Source of the DNA: an uncultured Oscillospiraceae bacterium
GTDB taxonomy: Bacteria; Bacillota; Clostridia; Oscillospirales; Ruminococcaceae
Reading direction: 5' to 3'
Assembly: GCA_934466475.1 (NCBI GenBank)
Contig: CAKSLI010000004.1
Location: forward strand, 62,001 to 126,000
DNA: 64,000 nucleotides
Positions 16,667 to 25,625 of this stretch are shown here, one piece after another. The notes beneath the pieces were generated by a model. The model was not told the DNA's origin, made no database searches, and saw nothing but the letters and a program-made list of their open reading frames with translations. The number at the start of each line of letters is the position of its first letter. Within the stretch, counting starts at the first letter, position 1. The translations under genes were made by a program, and so were the position numbers.

Positions 16667-17860
16667 ATGAAAGCAGACAGAAAGAGATTTTTACTTGCAG
16701 GAGTTGCAGCGATAATGGCTTGCGCGCAGTTTACCGCTTGTTCCGGAGGGAACTCCAGCACCGGCAGCACGGCTTCCGTCAGTTCTGCTGGAAGCACTGC
16801 GTCAGACGCTTCCCCAGATGAAAGCAGCTCCGCGGTTGAGGAAAGCTCCGCAGCGGAATCCGCTGGCGCAATGAGCCACGAGGACATCATCAGGTCTGCC
16901 GCTGCTGAGGGCACGGTAGGAAACTGGGGTCTCGGCAACGAGTACGAGATACAGGCGCTACTGACAAAGTACGGACTTCCCACTGATTATATTACCATGG
17001 ACTTTACAATGGATCAGTTCGACAGCGACAGCGTAAAGCTGGCTTCCGCCATGACATACAACGAGCTCGGTCTGGTAAAGAACGACTATGACGGCGGCTA
17101 TGGCTACGGCGATTCCGTGAGCATCATCGACATGAACGATGAGGGCGTTGCAATGCTGGAGGATAACCTGTTCACCTCCAAGGCGTTCGCAGAGGCAAAT
17201 CCGAACACTGTAAAGGCGTTCGTTTCCGCTTCAATGAAGGGCTGGGCTTACGCCTGTGAGCACCCGGACGAGGCGGCTGAGATCGTGTTCGAGGCTGGCT
17301 CCTCCGTATCGGCCGACCACCAGGCGTACATGGCGTCCGAGGTGGCGAAGCTTGTAACCACCGACATGAACGGAAACACAGTTTCCGCCGCTGACGTAGG
17401 AAACATGGACGAGGCTGCAATGCAGCAGACCCTCGACCTGGCAAAGCAGTACATCATTCTTGAGGACAGCACCGCCAAGGATAAGCTGGCTTCCCTCACG
17501 CTGGACGATATCTGCAGCACGGATTTCCTGACCTATGACCCTGAAACGGACGGCGCGCCTGAAAAGACTTCCGTTTCCGTACAGCTCAAGTGGCTGCCGC
17601 AGGCTCAGTTCATGGGCTACTATGTTGCTCAGGCAAAGGGCTATTACGATGAAGTCGGTCTTACCGTTGACATCATCTCCGGCGGCGGTGATATCTCCGA
17701 GACAACGGCGGTTTACAACGGCACAGTTGATTTCGGCGTAACATGGGTCTCCAACCTCATCAACGCCAACGCCGGCGGCATGGAGCTCCTGGAGGTCGCT
17801 CAGGTATATCAGAGATCCGGTCTGGTTCTCGTTTACAAGAACTCCAACTACGGCGGCTGA
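16667..17860 (+). CDS. NMT1/THI5-type substrate-binding lipoprotein with halves in swapped order (apparent circular permutation)
   Basis: A 397-residue lipoprotein: signal peptide with lipobox FTAC (Cys25), then a Ser/Ala/Glu-rich linker to about residue 80. Normal family members start with a segment like VQLKWLPQAQFMGYYVAQ and reach GNWGLGNEYEIQALL only after about 110 residues. Here the order is reversed: the second half (GNWGLGNEYEIQ... to FLTYDPETDG) occupies about 82-298, and the family's N-terminal segment (from about residue 302) comes last and ends at SNYGG. The frame is open and the reading is clean. Start ATG 16667 is chosen by the signal peptide. A degenerate hairpin repeat begins immediately after the stop. 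Function: presents the ligand to the two permeases. Confidence 0.85.
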   Translation: MKADRKRFLLAGVAAIMACAQFTACSGGNSSTGSTASVSSAGSTASDASPDESSSAVEESSAAESAGAMSHEDIIRSAAAEGTVGNWGLGNEYEIQALLTKYGLPTDYITMDFTMDQFDSDSVKLASAMTYNELGLVKNDYDGGYGYGDSVSIIDMNDEGVAMLEDNLFTSKAFAEANPNTVKAFVSASMKGWAYACEHPDEAAEIVFEAGSSVSADHQAYMASEVAKLVTTDMNGNTVSAADVGNMDEAAMQQTLDLAKQYIILEDSTAKDKLASLTLDDICSTDFLTYDPETDGAPEKTSVSVQLKWLPQAQFMGYYVAQAKGYYDEVGLTVDIISGGGDISETTAVYNGTVDFGVTWVSNLINANAGGMELLEVAQVYQRSGLVLVYKNSNYGG

Positions 17861-17940
17861 CAGACGGGCTGGCGATAAAGGCGCATCTCCGTCGTCAGAC
17901 ATACAATGGCAGGCGAAAGGCTTATGTTAAGTTGATTTTC
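17861..17940. repeat. Degenerate copy of the 106-bp hairpin repeat
   Basis: CGATAAA, CATCTCCGTCGTCA and ATGGCAGGC-AAAG align with the left half and loop of the copies at 7484, 24029 and 29285, but the right arm is largely lost. It begins at the base after the stop codon of the binding-protein gene. Confidence 0.6.
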
Positions 17941-17991
17941 CAAAAATAACAGAACATGTTTCATTCCCGGCAGATCTCCGCCGCGGCGGGG

Positions 17992-18042
17992 ATTTGTCGG
18001 AAAGCCCGGCGGGGTGCGGCTCCGCCCGGTTTTCCGACAAAT
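17992..18042 (+). other. Strong stem-loop between binding-protein and dihydropyrimidinase genes
   Basis: ATTTGTCGGAAA pairs with TTTCCGACAAAT, and the enclosed GC-rich sequence extends the hairpin (CCGG...CCGG). There is no T-run after it, so it looks like a processing or mRNA-stability element setting different levels for transporter and enzymes. Confidence 0.65.
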
Positions 18043-18077
18043 GTGAATTTGCCAACATTATACGAGGAGGTTTTCTT

Positions 18078-19439
18078 ATGGATATGATCATCAGGAACGG
18101 CACAGTCGTGAACGCGACCGGTTCCTTCAGAGCTGACGTTGCAGTAAAGGACGGGAAGATCGCCGCTGTCGGCAGTATTCCTGATATGCCCGGCGCAAAG
18201 GTAGTGGACGCAGCCGGAAAGCTGGTGCTCCCGGGGGCGATAGACGCGCATACTCACCTTGCAATGCCTTTCGGCGGCACGGTGTCCTCAGACGATTATT
18301 TCGCGGGAACAAGAGCGGCTGCCTGCGGCGGTACGACCACCGTGTTCGACTTTGCGCTCCAGGATTTTAACGAGACGATGACCGAAACGTTCAACCGCCG
18401 GAACGCCCTTGCGGCTCCGGACGCAGCGGTGGACTATTCGTTCCATATCGGTGTAAAGGATATCCACGGCGAGCTGCTTGACAGCATCAAGGACGCGTGT
18501 GATATCGGGATCACCTCCTACAAGGTGTTCATGGTGTATGATTTCGGCGTAAAGGACGGCGTGTTCTATCAGCTTCTGGCGAAGTCCAAGGAGTTCGGAG
18601 CGCTCATCGCGGTACACGCCGAGAACAACGAGCTTGTGAACACTCTCACGGAAAAATACATCAGCGAGGGCAAGACCAGCGCCTGGTATCATTACATGAG
18701 CCGTCCGGAGTTCGTTGAGGGCGAGGCGGACGAGCGCGCGATAAACCTTGCGAGGGCTGCAAAGGCTCCGCTGTATATCGTTCATCTTGCAAACAAGCAG
18801 GGCGTCGAGGCTGTCACAAAGGCGAAGGACGAGGGTCTGGAGATCTACGCAGAGACCTGCCCGCAGTACCTTGAATTCACCAGCGATGTCTACAAGCGCG
18901 AGGACGGCAGGAATTTCGTATGCTCGCCGCCCATGAAGGGCAGGGAATCCCAGGACGCTATCTGGGAAGCGATAAAGCGCGGGGACATCGATACCATTGC
19001 TACCGACCACTGCCCGTTCCAGCAGAGCGAAAAGGACTGGGGTCTGGACGACTTCCGGAAGATACCGAACGGTTGCGCCGGGATCGAGAATATGTACCCG
19101 TATATGCTGGGCAAGGCGAATGACGGCGTTATCAGCTTCGAAAAGGCTGTCGAGCTCTGTTCCGCCAACCCGGCGAAGATTTTCGGCTGTACAGAAAAGG
19201 GCGTGATAGCCCCCGGCAAGGACGCAGATATCGTTATCTACGACCCCGCGAAGAACTTTACTATCCACCAGGAAAATATGCACTCCGACTGCGACCACAC
19301 GATCTGGGAGGGAATCGAGGTTCACGGCTACCCCGTGCAGACATACTCCCGCGGCAGACTGGTGTTCGACAACGGCGAGTTCGTTGGCGAACGCGGCTGG
19401 GGCAGGTTTGTGAAGTGCGCAAAGCACACGGCAAAATAA
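18078..19439 (+). CDS. hydA: Dihydropyrimidinase / D-hydantoinase
   Basis: A 453-residue amidohydrolase that opens 5,6-dihydrouracil or dihydrothymine to the N-carbamoyl-beta-amino acid, step two of reductive pyrimidine degradation. Binuclear zinc ligands are visible: His58 and His60 (DAHTHL), the carboxylated Lys149 in SYKVFMVYD, His in AVHAENNEL and YIVHLANKQG, and Asp in ATDHCPF. Length fits the family. ATG 18078 follows GAGGAGG; the upstream frame extends into the hairpin region and is not coding. It is followed 39 bases later by the dihydropyrimidine dehydrogenase gene. Confidence 0.93.
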   Translation: MDMIIRNGTVVNATGSFRADVAVKDGKIAAVGSIPDMPGAKVVDAAGKLVLPGAIDAHTHLAMPFGGTVSSDDYFAGTRAAACGGTTTVFDFALQDFNETMTETFNRRNALAAPDAAVDYSFHIGVKDIHGELLDSIKDACDIGITSYKVFMVYDFGVKDGVFYQLLAKSKEFGALIAVHAENNELVNTLTEKYISEGKTSAWYHYMSRPEFVEGEADERAINLARAAKAPLYIVHLANKQGVEAVTKAKDEGLEIYAETCPQYLEFTSDVYKREDGRNFVCSPPMKGRESQDAIWEAIKRGDIDTIATDHCPFQQSEKDWGLDDFRKIPNGCAGIENMYPYMLGKANDGVISFEKAVELCSANPAKIFGCTEKGVIAPGKDADIVIYDPAKNFTIHQENMHSDCDHTIWEGIEVHGYPVQTYSRGRLVFDNGEFVGERGWGRFVKCAKHTAK

Positions 19440-19478
19440 CAGCCGCCTATAAAATAACTCGTGCAGGAGGTTATCAGC

Positions 19479-20963
19479 ATGAAATACGGAAATCTTATTT
19501 TAAACAGTGAATCGGCGCGGTGTATGCTGTGCTCTGACGCCCCTTGCACGGCGGCGTGCCCGGCGGGTTTCGACCCGGCGCGGTTCGTAAGGGCGGTCAG
19601 GTTCGAGGATCCTGCCGTCGGAGCCGGGTACATTGAATCAGCAAGGTGCGCGGAATGCTCCGGCGAATGCGAGAAAGCCTGCCTGCACTTTGATTCCCCG
19701 GTAAAGATACGCGAAATGGCGGCGGCGGCTCCGGAGCCGGTAAAGGCGGACGATCTGGACGCGGATCTCTCAATGGAGTTCTGCGGCGTAAGGTGCGAGA
19801 ATCCGTTCTTCCTGTCGTCATCGGTGGTGGCGAGCGGCTACGAGATGTGCGCGAACGCGCTGAAAGCCGGCTGGGGCGGAATCGTATACAAGACCATAGG
19901 CTTCATAAAGCCGGACGAGGTTTCCCCGAGATTTGACGCGATAGGCAAGGAAAGCACGCCGTTTGTGGGTTTCAAGAATCTTGAGCAGATCTCCGATCAC
20001 CCGCTGAAGGAGAATCTCGAAATACTGCGCCGCTTAAAGCGGGATTTTCCGACAAAGGTGATCGTTTCCTCTATAATGGGCAGCACCGAGGAGGAATGGA
20101 CGGAGCTTGCAAGGCTCTCCGAGGAGGCGGGCTGCGACATCATCGAGTGCAACTTCTCCTGTCCGCAGATGGTAGGGGAGGGGCTCGGCAGCGACGTCGG
20201 TCAGAACCCGGAGCTCGTAAGGGCATACACCGCCGCGGCAAAGCGCGGAACGAAGCTCCCGGTGCTTGCGAAGATGACCCCGAACATCGGCAACATTGAG
20301 GTCCCGGCGATAGCTGCTAAAGAGGGCGGCGCGGACGGGATCGCCGCGATAAACACAATAAAGAGCCTGACGCGTATCGACCTTGATACGATGGTCTCCT
20401 GCCCGGGCGTCAGCGGAAAGTGCTCGGTTTCAGGATATTCCGGAAAGGCTGTGAAGCCTGTTGCACTGCGGTTCATTCACGATATGGCGGTCTGCCCGGA
20501 GCTTTCCGGAATGCCGCTGAGCGGTATCGGAGGGATCGAAAGCTGGCATGACGCGCTGGAATTCATCGCCCTCGGCTGTACGAATATCCAGATAACCACC
20601 GCGGTAATGCAGTACGGCTACCGGATAATCGACGACCTGATCTCGGGAACGAAAGCGTACCTTAAATCAAAGGGCATGACAAGGCTGAGCGGGCTCACCG
20701 GAACGGCACTTGCGAACGTAGTTCCGGCGGACGACCTGGACAGAAGCACCGTGGTATATCCGATATTCGACAAGGAAAGCTGCGTTGGCTGCGGAAGATG
20801 TTACATCTCCTGCATGGACGGCGGGCATCAGGCAATAGCCATTGGCGAGGACAGAAAGCCGCACCTCTCCGGAGGAAAATGCGTCGGCTGCCTGCTGTGT
20901 ACGCTCGTCTGTCCCACCGGCTCGATATCCCACAGCAAGCGGGTGAAGAAGCCCGGAAGATAG
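19479..20963 (+). CDS. preA: Dihydropyrimidine dehydrogenase PreA-like subunit with extra N-terminal Fe-S domain
   Basis: A 494-residue protein for reducing uracil or thymine to the dihydro form. Residues about 1-75 carry eight Cys ([13 protein letters not shown] and [12 protein letters not shown]), like the N-terminal [4Fe-4S] domain of mammalian DPD and of PreT. A dihydroorotate-dehydrogenase-like FMN barrel follows; the catalytic loop is [18 protein letters not shown]. The C-terminus holds two [4Fe-4S] ferredoxin motifs ([22 protein letters not shown]). The FAD/NADPH domains are absent and no preT is in the window, so the electron donor may be ferredoxin. ATG 19479 chosen by AGGAGG; GTG 19461 overlaps that site. 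Confidence 0.88.
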   Translation: MKYGNLILNSESARCMLCSDAPCTAACPAGFDPARFVRAVRFEDPAVGAGYIESARCAECSGECEKACLHFDSPVKIREMAAAAPEPVKADDLDADLSMEFCGVRCENPFFLSSSVVASGYEMCANALKAGWGGIVYKTIGFIKPDEVSPRFDAIGKESTPFVGFKNLEQISDHPLKENLEILRRLKRDFPTKVIVSSIMGSTEEEWTELARLSEEAGCDIIECNFSCPQMVGEGLGSDVGQNPELVRAYTAAAKRGTKLPVLAKMTPNIGNIEVPAIAAKEGGADGIAAINTIKSLTRIDLDTMVSCPGVSGKCSVSGYSGKAVKPVALRFIHDMAVCPELSGMPLSGIGGIESWHDALEFIALGCTNIQITTAVMQYGYRIIDDLISGTKAYLKSKGMTRLSGLTGTALANVVPADDLDRSTVVYPIFDKESCVGCGRCYISCMDGGHQAIAIGEDRKPHLSGGKCVGCLLCTLVCPTGSISHSKRVKKPGR

Positions 20964-20982
20964 ATCCGAAAGGAGGGCGTTT

Positions 20983-22194
20983 ATGGCTATCACTCTTGCA
21001 AGAATATGTGCGAACGCCGAAAAGACCTACGGCATGAAGCTCATCGCCGGAAAGGCGGGAATGGAGAATTATGTCCGCTGGGTACATATCGTTGAGGACA
21101 GCGAGGTGCCCGACTTCATGCACGGCAACGAGCTGGTGTTCACCACCGGGATCGGTCACAAGGGAAACGACTGGCTGCTGGATTTCGCACATCACCTTAA
21201 AGAAAGGAACGCTGCCGGTATCGTTGTGAATATCGGTCCGTACATAAACGCCGTCCCCAGGGAGGTCGCAGAATACTGCGAGCGCAGTGCGCTGCCGCTT
21301 TTCGTGGTGCCGTGGACGGTGAGGCTTATCGACCTGACCTACGACTTCTGCCACAGGATAGTCAGCAACGAGGAAAGCGAGACCAGCCTTGCCGGAGCTT
21401 TCAGAAACCTGTTCTTTGCTCCGGGTCAGCGTGACGGCTACGCCCCCGTGCTGGAGCGCCGCGGATTCCACGATGTGAGCGGCTACACGCTTCTTGCCGC
21501 GGAGCTCTCCCACCCGGATAAACCGGGCAGCGGTGATGAATGGCGCAGCATGAGATTCCTTGTGCGGAAAATATGCGCCAGCACGCAGTATCCCTCCTGC
21601 ATATTCATTCAGGAGAACTACCTGGTGATAGTCCGGCAGCATTTCTCCGCACATGAGGCAGGGAAGCTCGCCGAACAGCTCGCGGCGGCTGTCACCGAAA
21701 ACTACACCGAGCCGGTGGGAGTGCACATCGGTATTTCGGACAACGGGCTCGGCTATGACGGGATTCATTCCTGCTACCACGAGGCGGTCTCCGCCATGAG
21801 GCTTGCGGCAATGAAGAAAGCCACGGTCATGCACTATCACGACATAGGCGTTTACAAGCTGCTTTTCGGCGTGGAAAGCTCGCGTATCCTCTCGGACTAC
21901 GTTGACAGCACTCTCGGCAGGCTGCTGGACTATGACGCCAAGAACAACACCGACTGCGCGGAGCTGCTGCGCTGCTACTTCGAGAACGATTGCAGCGTAA
22001 AAGAGGTCGCTGATATCTTCGGCGTTCACCGCAACACGGTGAACTACAAGCTGAAACAGATACGCGAGCTGCTTGACAGCAGCTTCAGCGACGAGGATAA
22101 AATGAATCTGCTTCTGGCTTTCCGGGCAAAGGAACTGCTCAACATGGAAAACTCAAAGCTGATAATGGAGGACGATTCTTATGAATGCAACTGA
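20983..22194 (+). CDS. PucR family transcriptional regulator
   Basis: A 403-residue cytoplasmic regulator. The N-terminal PucR domain (about 8-125) contains VHIVEDSEVPDFMHGNELVF in the family style; a middle GGDEF-like sensing region follows, and the C-terminus has the HTH_30 motif VKEVADIFGVHRNTVNYKLK near 341-360. PucR-type proteins control purine or other heterocycle catabolism. Its position inside the operon, with its last 14 bases overlapping the aminotransferase gene, makes it the likely pyrimidine-responsive activator of the cluster. Confidence 0.9.
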   Translation: MAITLARICANAEKTYGMKLIAGKAGMENYVRWVHIVEDSEVPDFMHGNELVFTTGIGHKGNDWLLDFAHHLKERNAAGIVVNIGPYINAVPREVAEYCERSALPLFVVPWTVRLIDLTYDFCHRIVSNEESETSLAGAFRNLFFAPGQRDGYAPVLERRGFHDVSGYTLLAAELSHPDKPGSGDEWRSMRFLVRKICASTQYPSCIFIQENYLVIVRQHFSAHEAGKLAEQLAAAVTENYTEPVGVHIGISDNGLGYDGIHSCYHEAVSAMRLAAMKKATVMHYHDIGVYKLLFGVESSRILSDYVDSTLGRLLDYDAKNNTDCAELLRCYFENDCSVKEVADIFGVHRNTVNYKLKQIRELLDSSFSDEDKMNLLLAFRAKELLNMENSKLIMEDDSYECN

Positions 22195-23503
22195 GATCAA
22201 AACCAACCACACCAAGTACAATTTACAGTCCTGGTCAAAGCAGGGCGGTCTGAACCCTATCCCTGTGGAGCGCGGCGAGGGCATTTACTTCTGGGACTAT
22301 GACGGAAACCGCTACACAGATATGTCCAGCCAGCTGGTCAACCTGAATGTCGGTTTCGGCTGCCGCCCCATTATTGACGCGATAAAGGAGCAGGCGGAAA
22401 AGTTCTGCTTCGTTGGACCCAGCCACGCCTGCGAGAGCCGTTCAAAGCTCGCCGAAATGGTAGTCGGTCTCATGCCGGACAACATCGCGAAGGTGTTCTT
22501 CACCAACGGCGGCGCTGACGCAAACGAGAACGCAATCAAGATGGCGAGAATGTACACCGGCAGGAAAAAGGTGTTCTCCCGTTACAGAAGCTACCACGGT
22601 TCAACGTTCGGCGCAGGCAACCTGACCGGCGAGCCGAGAAGATATCCCCTGGAGCCTGGCATACCCGGTTTCGTGAAGTTCTTCGATCCGTATATGTACC
22701 GCGATAATCTTCCGTTCGCAAGCGAGAAGGAATACAGCGAGTACTATGTGAATAAGCTCCGCGAGCAGGTCATCTACGAGGGTCCCGACACGGTCGCAGC
22801 TATCGTAATGGAGACAATTACAGGCTCCAACGGCATCATTATCCCTCCGGAGGGCTACCTTGCTGGCGTTCGCAAGATCTGCGATGAGTTCGGCATAATG
22901 ATGATCTGCGACGAGGTAATGGCGGGCTTCGGGCGCACCGGAAAGATGTTCGCCTTTGAGAACTTCGGCGTAAAGCCTGATATCGTAAGCTTCGCGAAGG
23001 GCGTTACCTGCGGCTATGTACAGCTCGGCGGCGTTGCAGTCAGCAGAAAGATCGCGGACTATTTCGATGACAACGTGCTCCAGTGCGGACTTACATACAG
23101 CGGACATCCGCTTGCCTGCGCAGCCGGAGTTGCCTGCCTGAACTACTACAAGGACAACAATATCCTCGACAACGTAAACAAGAGCGGCAAGGCGCTCGGC
23201 GAGATCCTCGAGGAACTCAAGGCAAAGCACAAGTGCGTTGGCGATGTTCGCTACATCGGTCTGTTCTCCGCAATCGAGCTGGTAAAGGACAAGGAGACAC
23301 GCGAGCCCCTGGTGCCCTACGGCGGCGACAAGCTGGGCGTAATGGGCGGTATCATCGGAAAGCTCAAGGCAAAGAAGTTTATGACATACTACCACGAGAA
23401 CATGATACTTGTATGCCCGCCGCTCATCATCACTCCGGAGCAGCTCCGCGAGGAAATGGTGAAGGTAGACGAGGTACTCGCCGAGGTGGACGCTTCACTC
23501 TGA
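22181..23503 (+). CDS. Class III aminotransferase, probable beta-alanine:pyruvate (omega-amino acid) transaminase
   Basis: A 440-residue PLP enzyme. The PLP lysine is Lys273 in SFAKGVTCGY; the upstream Asp is in MICDEVMAGFGRTG, and FTNGGADANENAIKMAR is the cofactor-phosphate region. In this operon it would transfer the amino group of beta-alanine or beta-aminoisobutyrate to an oxoacid, giving (methyl)malonate semialdehyde, the last cluster-encoded step. GGAGG lies within the PucR gene before ATG 22181. Other omega-amino donors are possible. Confidence 0.88.
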   Translation: MNATEIKTNHTKYNLQSWSKQGGLNPIPVERGEGIYFWDYDGNRYTDMSSQLVNLNVGFGCRPIIDAIKEQAEKFCFVGPSHACESRSKLAEMVVGLMPDNIAKVFFTNGGADANENAIKMARMYTGRKKVFSRYRSYHGSTFGAGNLTGEPRRYPLEPGIPGFVKFFDPYMYRDNLPFASEKEYSEYYVNKLREQVIYEGPDTVAAIVMETITGSNGIIIPPEGYLAGVRKICDEFGIMMICDEVMAGFGRTGKMFAFENFGVKPDIVSFAKGVTCGYVQLGGVAVSRKIADYFDDNVLQCGLTYSGHPLACAAGVACLNYYKDNNILDNVNKSGKALGEILEELKAKHKCVGDVRYIGLFSAIELVKDKETREPLVPYGGDKLGVMGGIIGKLKAKKFMTYYHENMILVCPPLIITPEQLREEMVKVDEVLAEVDASL

Positions 23504-23524
23504 ACAGGAAGGGACTGATACAGC

Positions 23525-23938
23525 ATGGCTAATTCGGAGCATTACGCAGAAGCACCGACCGTAAAGCTGGAGGATTATATTCCGGCAAAGCTGTTCCGCA
23601 CGGTGCATCGCACGGAAGCCGAACTGCCCGGCGGCATAACGGAGGTCAGGGTAATAATCGACATCGAAAGGCCGCTGGCGAAGAAGCTGTCCTTCAGGAC
23701 GAGCAGCAGCGGCAGAATACACGGCTTTGTCCGTATGAACGATCTGCTGAAGTCGATCAACACCAGGGCTGACAAAAGTTCCACTATCCGCCGGATAACC
23801 GTAAACGACTGGGGAACGAAGGTTCTCATGGTCATAGAAATGGAGGATGACAGCGAGAAAGCGTTCTTTGCCCCGGCGTCACAGCTCATAAATCTTCTGG
23901 AAAACTGCCGCAGGGCACCTCAGCAGTCGGCTAAGTAA
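23525..23938 (+). CDS. Uncharacterised protein, last gene of pyrimidine cluster
   Basis: A 137-residue soluble protein I do not recognise. It has no signal peptide, no Cys pair and no membrane segment; a basic stretch (FRTSSSGRIHGFVRMNDLLK) lies in the middle, and an alternating beta-like region (VLMVIEMEDD) follows. It begins 21 bases after the aminotransferase with RBS AGGAAGGG-like and ends at a strong terminator, so it belongs to the operon. An accessory or ligand-sensing role is possible. Confidence 0.75.
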   Translation: MANSEHYAEAPTVKLEDYIPAKLFRTVHRTEAELPGGITEVRVIIDIERPLAKKLSFRTSSSGRIHGFVRMNDLLKSINTRADKSSTIRRITVNDWGTKVLMVIEMEDDSEKAFFAPASQLINLLENCRRAPQQSAK

Positions 23939-23948
23939 TTAATATAGT

Positions 23949-23990
23949 ATATCCCCGCAGCTCTGCACAGCGAAACTGCGGGGATATTTC
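23949..23990 (+). terminator. Terminator of pyrimidine operon
   Basis: ATATCCCCGCAG pairs perfectly with CTGCGGGGATAT, followed by TTTCTGT. Confidence 0.88.
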
Positions 23991-24004
23991 TGTCACAAAT
24001 GAAC

Positions 24005-24028
24005 AACAGGCGCTCCATTGGCGCCTGT
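24005..24028. repeat. Short hairpin beside repeat copy 2
   Basis: ACAGGCGC and GCGCCTGT form an 8-bp stem around TCCATTG. It directly precedes the 106-bp hairpin repeat. Confidence 0.6.
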
Positions 24029-24134
24029 CAGACTGTCGATAAACCCTCATCTTCGTCGTCACTCCGCATTATGGCAGGCACAAAGCCTAGCTATAATGCG
24101 GGTTCCTAGAATCTGAGGGCTTCTCAACAGTCTG
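24029..24134. repeat. 106-bp hairpin repeat, copy 2
   Basis: Same layout and length as 7484-7589. Inner stem here is CCGCATTATGG/CTATAATGCGG, differing from copy 1 on both arms so that pairing is kept; CCCTCA/TGAGGG replaces CGTCA/TGACG in the middle stem. The AGGCACAAAGCCT tip is unchanged. Confidence 0.85.
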
Positions 24135-24181
24135 ATTTTTCACTTTTTCTTCACAAATTCGCCATATATTTGTAATAAGTA

Positions 24182-24210
24182 TTGACAATTCCGTTCGTAT
24201 ATTGTACAAT
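24182..24210 (+). promoter_or_regulatory. Promoter of the rnf operon
   Basis: TTGACA (24182-24187) and TACAAT (24205-24210), 17 bp spacing, about 100 bp before rnfC. The leader between is AT-rich with no terminator seen. Confidence 0.85.
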
Positions 24211-24312
24211 ATAGGTATATACGTTTTTATATAGGTGTAATATATTTACAGTATATCAGACAGCTCCGTAAGGAGTAAATTTACGAAATCAAGGAGAAGG
24301 GGTTGGTTCTAT

Positions 24313-25617
24313 TTGTCAAGGCTGCATTCTGTTCACCTGCCGCATTACAGCGGCTCGGCTGAGCAGCTCACCCGTAAGGTGCCCGTGCCGGAGGAAGTAA
24401 CTATCAGCATGGCGCAGCACATCGGCGCTCCCTGCGAGCCGCTGGTCAAAGTGGGAGACAAGGTGCTTGTAGGTCAGAAGATCGGCGATACTCAGGCGTT
24501 CATGTCGGCGCCGGTCCACGCTTCAGTAAGCGGCGAGGTCACGGAGATAAAGGACGTGATGAATGTCGGCGGCAGACTGTGCAAGTCGGTCACGATAAAG
24601 TCTGATAACCGTATGGAGGTATGCCCGGATATCAAGCCTCCGGTTATAGAGAGCCGTGAGGATTTTCTGAAGGCTGTCCGCGAGAGCGGAGCTATCGGTC
24701 TTGGCGGCGCGGGATTCCCGACGCATGTAAAGCTCGCATACGACCGCAGCAAGGTCAACATCGAGTACCTGCTGATAAACGGCGCTGAGTGCGAGCCGTA
24801 CATAACCTCCGACTACCGCAGCATGATCGAGGAAACTGACGCGGTCATCGGCGGAATAAAGCTGGTTCTCAAATGGCTGGAGATACCAAGGGCGGTCATC
24901 GGAATAGAAGCCGACAAGCCCGAGGCGGTATCCAAGCTGACAAAGCTGCTTGCTCCCTCGCCCGAGATAGAGGTTAAGAAGCTGCCGAGCAGCTACCCGC
25001 AGGGCGCTGAGAAAATACTCGTGCACAACCTGACCGGGCGTATCGTCGGCGAGGGAATGCTCCCGTCCGATGTCGGCTGCGTGGTTATGAACGTATCCAC
25101 AGCCGCGTTCCTCTATAACTACACCCGCACCGGAATGCCGCTTGTAAAGCGCCGCATTACCGTTGACGGGAACATCGTTAATTCCCCGTGCAACTTCTTT
25201 GTGCCAGTCGGAACTCTGCTGCACAGCGTGGTAGGCTTTGCCTCCCTAAGAAAGCAGCCGGACAAGATAATCATGGGCGGTCCGATGATGGGCAATTGCG
25301 CATTCGATCCGGACACACCGCTTGCCAAGACAACGAACGCGGTGCTGCTTTTCAGCGAAGCGCCGAAGTATGAGGAATCTCCCTGCATTCGCTGCGGACG
25401 CTGCATAAGAGCCTGTTCGCTGAACCTCATGCCCACTGAGCTTGAGCATGCCTACGACACGCGGAACGCGGAGCTGCTCAGAAAGCTCAGGGTAAACCTC
25501 TGCATGAACTGCGGAGCGTGCAGCTTCGTCTGCCCGGCGAGAAGAAGCCTTGCTGAAAAGAATCAGCTGGCAAAGGACTTCCTCCGGCAGCATGACGCCG
25601 CACAGAAAGGGAAGTGA
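24313..25617 (+). CDS. rnfC: Rnf complex subunit C (electron-transfer, Fe-S)
   Basis: A 434-residue peripheral subunit of the Rnf ferredoxin:NAD oxidoreductase, which couples electron transfer to Na+ or H+ export. The N-terminal barrel-sandwich region is followed by a Complex-I 51-kDa-like NADH/FMN domain (GLGGAGFPTHVK, NGAECEPY). Two [4Fe-4S] motifs lie near the end: CIRCGRCIRAC and CMNCGACSFVC. The frame starts with TTG 24313, behind an AAGGAGAAGGGG stretch about 12 bases away. It heads a tightly packed C-D-G-E-A-B operon. Confidence 0.95.
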   Translation: MSRLHSVHLPHYSGSAEQLTRKVPVPEEVTISMAQHIGAPCEPLVKVGDKVLVGQKIGDTQAFMSAPVHASVSGEVTEIKDVMNVGGRLCKSVTIKSDNRMEVCPDIKPPVIESREDFLKAVRESGAIGLGGAGFPTHVKLAYDRSKVNIEYLLINGAECEPYITSDYRSMIEETDAVIGGIKLVLKWLEIPRAVIGIEADKPEAVSKLTKLLAPSPEIEVKKLPSSYPQGAEKILVHNLTGRIVGEGMLPSDVGCVVMNVSTAAFLYNYTRTGMPLVKRRITVDGNIVNSPCNFFVPVGTLLHSVVGFASLRKQPDKIIMGGPMMGNCAFDPDTPLAKTTNAVLLFSEAPKYEESPCIRCGRCIRACSLNLMPTELEHAYDTRNAELLRKLRVNLCMNCGACSFVCPARRSLAEKNQLAKDFLRQHDAAQKGK

Positions 25618-25625
25618 GGTGCAAC

